From: Paratractidigestivibacter sp963605405
Lineage (GTDB): Bacteria; Actinomycetota; Coriobacteriia; Coriobacteriales; Atopobiaceae
Direction of reading: 5' to 3'
DNA length: 64,000 nt
Assembly (NCBI GenBank): GCA_963605405.1
Contig: CAVCUP010000005.1
Coordinates: 52,504-116,503, forward strand
Shown: positions 25,039 through 37,071 of the stretch, piece after piece
Numbering within the stretch: position 1 is the stretch's first letter
Layout: every line of letters starts with the position of its first letter
Made by a program: the position numbers and the translations under genes
Notes under the pieces: generated by a model
The model's database searches: none
What the model saw: the letters and a program-made list of their open reading frames with translations, nothing else
Told to the model about the DNA's origin: nothing

Positions 25039-27129
25039 TTAGTTGGTGCCGTTCTTGGCGACGATCTCGTCGCGGACGGCCTTCGGGACGGGCTCGTAGG
25101 AGTCGAACTGCATGGTGTAGCTCGCGCGACCCTGAGTCTGGGAACGAAGGTCGGTGGCATAGCCGAACATCTCGCCCAGGGGCACCTTGGCGCGGATGAC
25201 CTTGGTGTCGCGACGATCCTCCATGCCCTCGATCTTGCCACGGCGGCCGGAGAGGTTGCCCATGACGTCGCCCATGTACTGCTCGGGGGTCTCGACCTCG
25301 ACGGCCTCGACGGGCTCGAGCAGAATCGGGTCGGACTTCTTGAGGGCGTCCTTGATGGCCATGGAGCCGGCGATCTTGAAGGCGGCCTCGGAGGAGTCGA
25401 CCTCGTGGTAAGAACCGTCGATCAGCTTGACCTTGATGTCGACGACCGGGTAGCCGGCGATGACGCCGGTCTCGAGCGCCTCCTGGATGCCCTTATCGAT
25501 GGAGGGGATGTACTCCTTCGGGATGACGCCACCGACGATGGCGTTCTCGAACTCGTAGCCCTTGCCCTCCTCGTTCGGCTCCATGTCGATGACGGCGTGG
25601 CCGTACTGGCCGCGGCCGCCGGACTGGCGGACGAACTTGCCCTCGGCGTGAGCGACGGCCTTGCCGGCGGTCTCGCGGTAGGCGACCTGGGGCTTACCCA
25701 CGTTGCAGTCGACCTTGAACTCGCGGCGGAGACGGTCGACGATGATCTCGAGGTGAAGCTCGCCCATGCCGGCGATGATGGTCTGGCCGGTCTCGTGGTC
25801 GGTGTGAACCTGGAAGGTCGGATCCTCCTCGGCGAGCTTGGCGAGGCCCACGGACATCTTGTCCTGCTCGGCCTTGGTCTTGGGCTCGACGGCGACGTCG
25901 ATGACGGGGTCGGCGAACTGGATGGACTCGAGGATGATCGGGTTCTTCTCGTCGCAGAGGGTATCGCCGGTGGTGGTGTTCTTGAAGCCGACGCAGGCGA
26001 CGATGTCGCCGGCGGAGCAGGCCTCGCGGTCAACACGATCGTTGGCGTTCATCTCGAGGATGCGGCCAAGACGCTCGCGGTTGTCCTTGGTGACGTTGTA
26101 GACGTAAGAGCCCGCCTCGGCGTGACCGGAGTACACACGGATGTAGGTGAGCTTGCCGACGAAGGGGTCGGTCATGATCTTGAACGCCAGGGCGGAGAAG
26201 GGCTCCTTCACGTCGGCGTGACGGACGTCGGCCTCGCCCTTGGGGGTGGTGCCGTCGATCTCGGTGACGTCGAGCGGGGAAGGCAGGTAGTCGACTACGG
26301 CGTCGAGAAGCTCCTGGATGCCCTTGTTCTTGTAGGCGGAGCCGACGAAGACGGGGTTGATGCCGCCCTCGAGCACGCCCTTGCGGATGGCGGCCTTGAG
26401 GGTGTCGACCGGAATCTCGGCCTCCTCGAGCACGAGCTCCATGATCTCGTCGGAGAAGTTGGAGGCAGCGTCGAGAAGCTCCTCGCGCTTGGCCTGGGCC
26501 TCATCGGCGAACTCGGCGGGAATCTCGTCCATGGCCTCGGGGTAGATCATGCCCTTGGCGTCTTCCTTGAAGTCCCAAGCGGTCATGGTCACGAGGTCGA
26601 CGATGCCCCAGAAGTTGGCCTCGGAGCCCATGGGCAGCTGAGCGGCCACGGCGGGAGCGGAGAGGCGCTCCTTCATGGTCTCGATGGCGTGGTCGAAGTC
26701 AGAGCCGACGCGGTCAAACTTGTTGATGAAGGCGATGCGGGGCACGTTGTACTTCGTGGCCTGGCGCCAAACGGTCTCGGACTGCGGTTGGACACCGGCG
26801 ACGGCGTCGAAGACGGCAACAGCGCCGTCGAGGACGCGCAGGCAGCGCTCGACCTCAGCGGTGAAGTCGACGTGGCCCGGGGTGTCGATGATCTGGATGA
26901 CGTGGTCCTTCCAGAAGCAGGTGGTAGCAGCGGAGGTAATGGTAACGCCGCGCTCCTGCTCCTGAACCATCCAGTCCATGGTGGCGGCGCCGTCGTGGAC
27001 CTCGCCGATCTTGTGGTTCTTGCCCGTGTAGTAAAGGATGCGCTCGGTCGTGGTCGTCTTACCGGCGTCGATGTGGGCCATGATGCCGATGTTGCGAAGC
27101 TTGTCGAGCTGATACTTAGCCTTAGCCAT
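25039..27129 (-). CDS. fusA: Elongation factor G
   Basis: Translocase GTPase. G1 AHIDAGKTTTTERILYYTG, G3 DTPGHVDFTAEVERCLRVLD and G4 NKFDRVG are present. 696 residues, five-domain length. Between rpsG and rpsJ in the str operon. Confidence 0.98.
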   Translation of the reverse strand: MAKAKYQLDKLRNIGIMAHIDAGKTTTTERILYYTGKNHKIGEVHDGAATMDWMVQEQERGVTITSAATTCFWKDHVIQIIDTPGHVDFTAEVERCLRVLDGAVAVFDAVAGVQPQSETVWRQATKYNVPRIAFINKFDRVGSDFDHAIETMKERLSAPAVAAQLPMGSEANFWGIVDLVTMTAWDFKEDAKGMIYPEAMDEIPAEFADEAQAKREELLDAASNFSDEIMELVLEEAEIPVDTLKAAIRKGVLEGGINPVFVGSAYKNKGIQELLDAVVDYLPSPLDVTEIDGTTPKGEADVRHADVKEPFSALAFKIMTDPFVGKLTYIRVYSGHAEAGSYVYNVTKDNRERLGRILEMNANDRVDREACSAGDIVACVGFKNTTTGDTLCDEKNPIILESIQFADPVIDVAVEPKTKAEQDKMSVGLAKLAEEDPTFQVHTDHETGQTIIAGMGELHLEIIVDRLRREFKVDCNVGKPQVAYRETAGKAVAHAEGKFVRQSGGRGQYGHAVIDMEPNEEGKGYEFENAIVGGVIPKEYIPSIDKGIQEALETGVIAGYPVVDIKVKLIDGSYHEVDSSEAAFKIAGSMAIKDALKKSDPILLEPVEAVEVETPEQYMGDVMGNLSGRRGKIEGMEDRRDTKVIRAKVPLGEMFGYATDLRSQTQGRASYTMQFDSYEPVPKAVRDEIVAKNGTN

Positions 27130-27148
27130 AGTGGTTTATCCCCTCGGA

Positions 27149-27619
27149 CTAGAAGCGGTAGTGAGAGAACGCGCGGTTGGCCTCGGCCATCTTGAAGAGG
27201 TCCTCGCGCTTCTTCACAGACGCGCCCACGCCGTTGGAGGCGTCGAGAATCTCGTTGGCAAGGCGCTCAGCCATGGAGTTCTCCTTGCGGGCACGGGAGA
27301 AGTTGACCATCCAGCGGATGGCGAGGGTGGTGGCGCGGCGGGAGTTGACCTCCATCGGCACCTGATAGGTGGCGCCGCCGACGCGCTTCGGCTTGACCTC
27401 GAGGGTCGGGCGGATGTTGTCCATGGCCTTCTTGAAGACGGCCAGGGGATCCTCGCCGGACTTCTCGGCGACAATGTTGAAGGCGCCGTAGACGATACGC
27501 TCAGCGGTGGACTTCTTGCCGTCAAGAAGGACCTTGTTGATGAGCTGGGTCACGAGACGGTTGTTGTAGACGGCGTCAGGCTGGACCTCACGGCGGTTAG
27601 CTGCTGCACGACGCGGCAT
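27149..27619 (-). CDS. rpsG: 30S ribosomal protein S7
   Basis: Head assembly initiator. MPRRAAANRREVQPDAVYN and NSRRATTLAIRWMVNFSRAR are conserved. 156 residues. Confidence 0.97.
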   Translation of the reverse strand: MPRRAAANRREVQPDAVYNNRLVTQLINKVLLDGKKSTAERIVYGAFNIVAEKSGEDPLAVFKKAMDNIRPTLEVKPKRVGGATYQVPMEVNSRRATTLAIRWMVNFSRARKENSMAERLANEILDASNGVGASVKKREDLFKMAEANRAFSHYRF

Positions 27620-27668
27620 GTGATTCTCCTTAGTTGCTTAAGAGCTGGTGATTTGCTGTTTGATCGAC

Positions 27669-28040
27669 TTACTTCGGGCGCTTGGTGCCGTAACGGGAAC
27701 GGGCCTTCTGGCGGTTCTGGACGGCAGCGCAGTCGTAGGCGCCGCGGACGATCTTGTAGCGCACACCAGGCAGGTCGCGGACGCGGCCGCCGCGGATCAG
27801 GACGATGGAGTGCTCCTGGAGGTTGTGACCCTCGCCGGGGATGTAAGCGGTGACCTCGATGCCGTTGACGAGACGGACACGGGCGACCTTACGAAGAGCG
27901 GAGTTCGGCTTCTTCGGGGTGGTGGTGAAGACGCGGGTGCAGACGCCACGCTTCTGGGGGTTGTGCTGCAGGGCTGCGTTCTTGGACTTGGCCTTGACGC
28001 TCACGCGACCGTTGCGAACGAGCTGGTTGATAGTAGGCAA
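27669..28040 (-). CDS. rpsL: 30S ribosomal protein S12
   Basis: Decoding-centre protein. I choose the TTG at 28040, 7 nt after AAGGAG, giving MPTINQLVRNGRVS and 123 residues. An upstream ATG would add 16 residues that no S12 has. The streptomycin-loop residues TTPKKPNSALRKVARV and the second motif VRDLPGVRYK are wild-type in form. Confidence 0.96.
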   Translation of the reverse strand: MPTINQLVRNGRVSVKAKSKNAALQHNPQKRGVCTRVFTTTPKKPNSALRKVARVRLVNGIEVTAYIPGEGHNLQEHSIVLIRGGRVRDLPGVRYKIVRGAYDCAAVQNRQKARSRYGTKRPK

Positions 28041-28129
28041 AGTTCTCTCCTTCTTATACCTATCGACGTGCTGATTTACGATATTCATGGGCTGCGCAGC
28101 ACCGCCGCCCCGGATTGACGCAAGGGTGA

Positions 28130-28159
28130 ACTTTACGCTTGGCCTTCAGCAGTTGTCAA
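28130..28159 (-). promoter_or_regulatory. Promoter of the str operon
   Basis: Minus strand: -35 TTGACA (28154-28159), 18-nt spacer, -10 TAAAGT (28130-28135), about 90 nt upstream of rpsL. The 12-mer element lies 12 bp further upstream. Confidence 0.75.
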
Positions 28160-28171
28160 AACGCCACGGAG

Positions 28172-28183
28172 CCGGGCGTATCC
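28172..28183 (-). repeat. GGATACGCCCGG element upstream of the rpsL promoter
   Basis: Second identical copy, ending 12 bp upstream of the -35. It could be an activator or UP-type site for translation operons. Confidence 0.6.
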
Positions 28184-28288
28184 ATTTCACCCGGCCTTCA
28201 CATCCCGGGTCGGCAACCGTGGTCGCGAGGCGTGCTTCTCGCCGCGCCGCGGCCGAACATAACCGTCTGAACCCGCTGTCGGGACTAT

Positions 28289-28329
28289 GGCTGCGGTTGC
28301 AGGCCGAATTCAACCCCGTAACCGCAGCC
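28289..28329. repeat. 10-bp perfect inverted repeat in the hypA-rpsL gap
   Basis: Arms GGCTGCGGTT (28289-28298) and AACCGCAGCC (28320-28329). On the minus strand it follows hypA by about 60 nt, so a Rho-dependent or intrinsic 3' hairpin for the hyp operon is likely, but no U-run follows. Confidence 0.5.
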
Positions 28330-28392
28330 ACAGCCCGTTGACTTATTAGTTCACCGAGAAGCGGGCGGGAAACGTCCCTCGCCCACCCCTCT

Positions 28393-28737
28393 CTACATGG
28401 CCTCTATTTCCGTGAGCTCGACCTGGTCGCCGGTAAGAAGCACGGTGTCCTCGCTGCCGCAATGCGGGCAGGTGCGCCCGTGCTCGACTGTCCCGTAGGT
28501 CTGGCCGCACGCGTTGCACACGGTGACGGCCGTGGCCTCCTCGACCTCAAGGACCGACCCGCGGATCAGTTCGTTCTTCTCGGCGGTCCAGCGCCAGCAG
28601 TCCATGAGGTAGTCAGGCACAACACCCGATACCTCACCGAGCGTGAGCTTGACGCGGCTCACGGAGGTGAGGGAGTTCTGCTCCCCCACCTCCTCGACCA
28701 TCTTTACGATGTGGAAGACGATTCCGAGCTCGTGCAC
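28393..28737 (-). CDS. hypA: Hydrogenase nickel incorporation protein HypA
   Basis: Nickel chaperone for [NiFe]-hydrogenase (and urease in some species). The nickel-binding N-terminus is MHELG (GTG start), and the structural zinc site is CNACGQ...CPHCGS. 114 residues. Last gene of a three-gene set with hypB and the oxidoreductase; no hydrogenase subunit is in the window. Confidence 0.93.
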   Translation of the reverse strand: MHELGIVFHIVKMVEEVGEQNSLTSVSRVKLTLGEVSGVVPDYLMDCWRWTAEKNELIRGSVLEVEEATAVTVCNACGQTYGTVEHGRTCPHCGSEDTVLLTGDQVELTEIEAM

Positions 28738-28746
28738 AGGTGCTCC

Positions 28747-31662
28747 TTACTTTTGCTTGCCGGGCTTGTTCTTGTTGCCCTTGAGCAGCAGCTTGATGCC
28801 GCGCTTGGCGGCGTGGGGCAGGATGGCGCCCATCTTCTTCTCGGACGGGACCATCGTGGAACACGCCGGGTTGTCGCGCTGGAGGTGAATCGCGTCGAAC
28901 TCGCAGCGCGTGGTGCATAGGCCGCAGCCGATGCAGCGGTTGGCGTCCACGATGGAGGCGCCGCACTTGAGGCAGCGGGCGCACTCCGTCTTGACCTGCT
29001 CCTCGGTAAAGGTGTGGCGCACGTCGGTCCAGTCGTGCAGCACGCTCTTGACGTGGTCGACCTTCGGCTGCTGGCGGCCGGCGTGGTCGTAGCTCGTCGG
29101 GTCGACCATGATGTCGCCCTTGTCGAGCTCGACGTAGTGCAGTTGGTTGCGGCCGATGGTGAGCGAGCCCTTCTGCGCGTAGCGGTGGATGGAGATGGCG
29201 GCCTCGTGACCGGCGGCGATGGCGTCGATCACGAACTTCGGGCCGGTGTAGGCGTCGCCGCCCACAAAGACGTCCGGCTCTGCGGTCTGGTAGGTCTTGG
29301 GGTCGGCCACCGCGCCGTTGCCGCGGCCGAGCTCCACCTTGGAGCCGACAAGAAGGTCGCCCCACTCGATGGACTGGCCGATGGAGAGAATCACGTTGTC
29401 GCAGGGAACGAAGCGGGTGTCGGACTCGTCATAGACCGGGCTGAAGCGGTGGTCGTAGTCGAAGACGCTCGTGCAGCGCTTGAAGGTGACGCCGCGGACG
29501 TGGCCGCGCTTGTCGACCTCAATGGACGCCGGGCCCCAGCCGTTGTGGATGTGGACGCCGTCCTCCTCGGCCTCGTCAATCTCCTCCGGCAGGGCCGGCA
29601 TCTCGTCGAGCTGCTCGAGGCAGTACATAGAGACCTTCGGGGAGCCGCAGCGCACGCTCACGCGGGCGGCGTCGATGGCCACGTTGCCGCCGCCCACGAC
29701 GACGGTCGTGCCCTCGACCTCGTGGTCCGGGTCCTCGAGCGCCCGGCGCAGGAAGTCGACCGCGGTGAGCACGCCCTTCGCGTCCTCGCCCTCGACGCCC
29801 GCACGGCGGCCGCCCTGGCAGCCAATGGCCAGGTAGAAGGCAACGAAGCCCTGCTCGCGCAGCTCGTCGAGGGTGACGTCGCGACCGACCTCGACGCCGC
29901 AGCGGATCTCGACGCCCATATCGCGCAGGACGTCGATCTCTGCCGCGACGACCTGCTTGGAGAGCTTGTAGGCCGGGATGCCGTAGGTCATCATGCCGCC
30001 GGGCAGCGGGTTCTTCTCGAAGACAACGGGGTTGTAGCCCTTGTCGGCCAGGTAATAGGCGCAGGAGAGGCCCGCGGGGCCGGCGCCCACGATGGCAACC
30101 TTCTGCTTGAAGCGGCCGCGCATGGAGGGGATGGTCGGCTCGGGGACGTAGCGGGTCTCGGCGTCGAGGTCCTTCTCGGCGATGAACTTCTTGACCTCGT
30201 CGATGGCGACGGCCTCGTCGACGGTGCCGCGGGTGCAGGCGGCCTCGCAGCGGCGGTTGCAGACGCGACCGCAGACGGCGGGGAACGGGTTCGCGCGCTT
30301 GATCAGGCCGAGCGCCTCGGTGTAGCGGCCCTGGGCGGCCATGCGCAGGTAGCCCTGGACGGGGACGTGCGCCGGGCAGGCCACCTTGCAGGGAGCGGTG
30401 CCGGTCTCGTGGCACTCGATGCGGTTGTGGTCCTTGTAGTCCCAGTCCCAGTCGTCCTCGCCCCAGTGGTTGTCGTCGGGAAGCGGCTGGACAGGGTACT
30501 CCACCTTGCCGTTCTTGGTGCAGAGCTTCTGGCCGAGCTTGGGGGCGCCGGCCGGGCAGACCTCGACGCAGGCGCCGCAGGCCACGCACTTGGCCTCGTC
30601 GACGTGGGCCACGTAGGCCGAGCGACTCATGTTCGGGGTGTTGAACAGCTGAGAGGTGCGCAGCGCGTGGCAGACGTTCACCTGGCAGTTGCAGATGGCG
30701 AAGATCTTGTCCTCGCCGTCGATGTTGGTGATCTGGTGGACGAAGCCGTTCTTCTCGGCGCGCAGGAGGGTGTCGATGACCTGATCGTAGGTGATAAAGT
30801 GGCCCTTGCCGGTCTCGACCAGGTAGTCGGCCATGTCGCCGACGCCGATGCACCAGTCCTGCGGGTCGTCGGAGCTGCCGGCACCGCGGGCGCGCTCGCC
30901 CAGGCGGCAGGAGCACGCGCCGGCGGCGTAGCGGTCGTACTTCTTGAGCCAGTGAGAGATGTGCTCGATGTCGGCCGACTGGTTCACGTGCGAGATGGAC
31001 TTCTCGACGGGGATGACGTGCATGCCGATGCCGGCCCCGCCGGGCGGGACCATCTTAGTCACCTTGGTAAGCGGCAGGAAGGCCATGCGCTCAAAGAAGC
31101 TGCCGAGCTCGGGGTGCTCCTCGAGCTGCTTCTGGTTCATGAGCGTGAACTCAGCGCAGCCGGGCACGTACATGGGCAGGATGTACTGCTTCTGGTGCTC
31201 GGGGTTCTCCCAGTTGTACTCGAGGATGCCCTTGACGGACATGGAGTCAAGAAGCTCCTGGACCTTGGACTCAGGCATGCCGGAGGCCTTGACCAGCTCC
31301 GGAAGGGTAACGGGCCTACGGATCTTCATAAAGGCCGTGAGCTCGGCCTCCTCGTTGGTCATGATGGAGGCGAGGCCCCAGTAGTCGGGGTCGTCGGCGC
31401 TGGTCTTGTTGCCGATGCGGTCGGTGATGCTCTTCGCAGTGGCCAGGACCGCCGGCTTCATGGGCTCCGAGGCGGCGGGGCCGGGGGTGTTCCGGTCCTC
31501 ATTGGCCCAGGTGGTAAAGGTGTCGACCTCCTGGAAGTAATCCTCGGCCAGGATGCGGTGCGGCTCGCCGGCCGGGTTCGTGGTCGGGATGACGTTGCGG
31601 GCCGCGATCTCCTCGTCGGTGAGCGTGCCCCGCATCGGGTTCTCGTTCAGGTCTACGGACAT
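28747..31662 (-). CDS. Multidomain Fe-S/FAD NAD(P)H oxidoreductase (GltD-like core)
   Basis: 971 residues. N-terminal third: a helical winged-helix-like part (about 85-150) and a cysteine region (CSCR near 255, CNCQVNVC near 325), then a ferredoxin-type cluster CVACGACVEVCP near 355. Middle: the glutamate-synthase-beta-like module with CKVACPAHVPVQGYL near 425, CGRVCNRRCEAAC, FAD site GAGPAGLSCAYYL near 525 and NAD(P) site GGGNVAIDAAR near 657. C-terminus: paired cysteine clusters CARCLKCG and CIGCGLCTTRC near 893-915. It probably passes electrons between NAD(P)H and ferredoxin or a hydrogenase partner. Placement between hypB and hypA suggests hydrogen metabolism. The exact reaction is unknown. 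Confidence 0.85.
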   Translation of the reverse strand: MSVDLNENPMRGTLTDEEIAARNVIPTTNPAGEPHRILAEDYFQEVDTFTTWANEDRNTPGPAASEPMKPAVLATAKSITDRIGNKTSADDPDYWGLASIMTNEEAELTAFMKIRRPVTLPELVKASGMPESKVQELLDSMSVKGILEYNWENPEHQKQYILPMYVPGCAEFTLMNQKQLEEHPELGSFFERMAFLPLTKVTKMVPPGGAGIGMHVIPVEKSISHVNQSADIEHISHWLKKYDRYAAGACSCRLGERARGAGSSDDPQDWCIGVGDMADYLVETGKGHFITYDQVIDTLLRAEKNGFVHQITNIDGEDKIFAICNCQVNVCHALRTSQLFNTPNMSRSAYVAHVDEAKCVACGACVEVCPAGAPKLGQKLCTKNGKVEYPVQPLPDDNHWGEDDWDWDYKDHNRIECHETGTAPCKVACPAHVPVQGYLRMAAQGRYTEALGLIKRANPFPAVCGRVCNRRCEAACTRGTVDEAVAIDEVKKFIAEKDLDAETRYVPEPTIPSMRGRFKQKVAIVGAGPAGLSCAYYLADKGYNPVVFEKNPLPGGMMTYGIPAYKLSKQVVAAEIDVLRDMGVEIRCGVEVGRDVTLDELREQGFVAFYLAIGCQGGRRAGVEGEDAKGVLTAVDFLRRALEDPDHEVEGTTVVVGGGNVAIDAARVSVRCGSPKVSMYCLEQLDEMPALPEEIDEAEEDGVHIHNGWGPASIEVDKRGHVRGVTFKRCTSVFDYDHRFSPVYDESDTRFVPCDNVILSIGQSIEWGDLLVGSKVELGRGNGAVADPKTYQTAEPDVFVGGDAYTGPKFVIDAIAAGHEAAISIHRYAQKGSLTIGRNQLHYVELDKGDIMVDPTSYDHAGRQQPKVDHVKSVLHDWTDVRHTFTEEQVKTECARCLKCGASIVDANRCIGCGLCTTRCEFDAIHLQRDNPACSTMVPSEKKMGAILPHAAKRGIKLLLKGNKNKPGKQK

Positions 31663-31751
31663 CTTTCCTCTCCTTTAGTCGAGCGGCTACTCCCCCAAGC
31701 AGCTCGCTGTGATGCAAATAAACGCAAGGTCAACGGCCTGCGACGTGCCGT

Positions 31752-32423
31752 CTACGCTTGCTTCCAGGCCGCCACCTCGGCACGCAGCCACCCAAACCAC
31801 TCGTCCATCCCCTCGCCCGTCTTGGCGCAGATGGGAATGACGCGGGCGTGCGGATTGCGCAGGGCCACGTTGGCGCGGCACTTCTCGAGGTCGAAGTCGA
31901 AGTACGGCGCGACGTCGATCTTGTTCACGAGCACCACGTCGCAGACCTGGAACATGAGCGGATACTTGAGCGGCTTGTCGTCGCCCTCGGGCACGCTCAG
32001 GATGCAGGCATTCTTGCAGGCGCCGGTATCGAACTCGGCCGGGCACACGAGGTTGCCGACGTTCTCGAGGAAGATAAGGTCGGCGTCGTTGGCGGCAAGG
32101 CCGTCGAGGCCCTGCTTGCACATCCCGGCGTCGAGGTGGCACATGCCACCCGTGTGGAGCTGGATCGCCTTGGCGCCGAGGCCGGCGATGGTCGCCGCGT
32201 CGACGTCGGAGTCGATGTCGGCCTCCATAACGGCGAGTTTGAGCTCGGACGCAAGCGCCTCGATGGTGCGCGAGAGCGTCGTCGTCTTGCCGGAGCCAGG
32301 CGAGCTCATGAGGTTGAGCAGGTATTGACCGCGACTCCTCAGCTCATCGCGAAGCGCGTCGGCCTCGCGGTCGTTATCCGCAAACACGGATTGTTTGATT
32401 TCCAGAACCTTGTACTGCTCCAC
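31752..32423 (-). CDS. hypB: Hydrogenase maturation GTPase HypB
   Basis: Delivers nickel with HypA by GTP hydrolysis. The P-loop SSPGSGKTTTL, the metal-site GMCHLDAGMC, and NKID are present. The N-terminal His-rich nickel store of some HypB proteins is absent. GTG start with GGAAGGGGAG upstream. First gene of the operon, under a palindromic operator-like site. Confidence 0.95.
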   Translation of the reverse strand: MEQYKVLEIKQSVFADNDREADALRDELRSRGQYLLNLMSSPGSGKTTTLSRTIEALASELKLAVMEADIDSDVDAATIAGLGAKAIQLHTGGMCHLDAGMCKQGLDGLAANDADLIFLENVGNLVCPAEFDTGACKNACILSVPEGDDKPLKYPLMFQVCDVVLVNKIDVAPYFDFDLEKCRANVALRNPHARVIPICAKTGEGMDEWFGWLRAEVAAWKQA

Positions 32424-32476
32424 TGCTCCCCTTCCAAGCGGCGGTTTAATCCAAATTTAAAGTATAACGATTAGAG

Positions 32477-32491
32477 TTGACACTGTGTCAA
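32477..32491. promoter_or_regulatory. Perfect dyad TTGACACAGTGTCAA upstream of hypB
   Basis: 15-bp palindrome with 7-bp arms; its left arm doubles as a TTGACA -35 on the minus strand. The matching -10 is TATACT at about 32461-32466, with a long 18-19-nt spacer. The layout resembles sites of the CRP/FNR/HcpR family (TTGAC-N5-GTCAA). Inference only. Confidence 0.55.
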
Positions 32492-32560
32492 CATCTCCCT
32501 TCGGCTCGGCGAGCGGCGTGCAGCCCCCCGCAACAAAGCGCGCGGGCGTCGGCAGCCCAC

Positions 32561-32589
32561 AAAAAAGGGCGGCCCCGAAGGACCGCCCT
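32561..32589 (-). terminator. Rho-independent terminator after rpoC
   Basis: Minus strand stem AGGGCGG.CC-TTCG-GG.CCGCCCT followed by TTTTT. Confidence 0.93.
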
Positions 32590-32629
32590 GATTCAGTGCA
32601 TATACGAGAAGCGTTAGCGAGAGGTTCGC

Positions 32630-37069
<4,440 letters not shown>

Positions 37070-37071
37070 AG

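Noticed and set aside
25018..27195. 725-codon plus-strand frame opposite fusA
   Set aside because: Shadow of fusA; no ribosome binding site or recognisable fold.
28041..28088. 16-codon extension of rpsL from an upstream ATG
   Set aside because: The residues do not belong to S12; the TTG at 28040 has AAGGAG at proper spacing and gives the standard N-terminus.
29014..32328. 1104-codon plus-strand frame opposite the oxidoreductase and hypB
   Set aside because: Low-complexity Ala/Val/Gly/Leu translation crossing two real genes; an artefact of GC skew.
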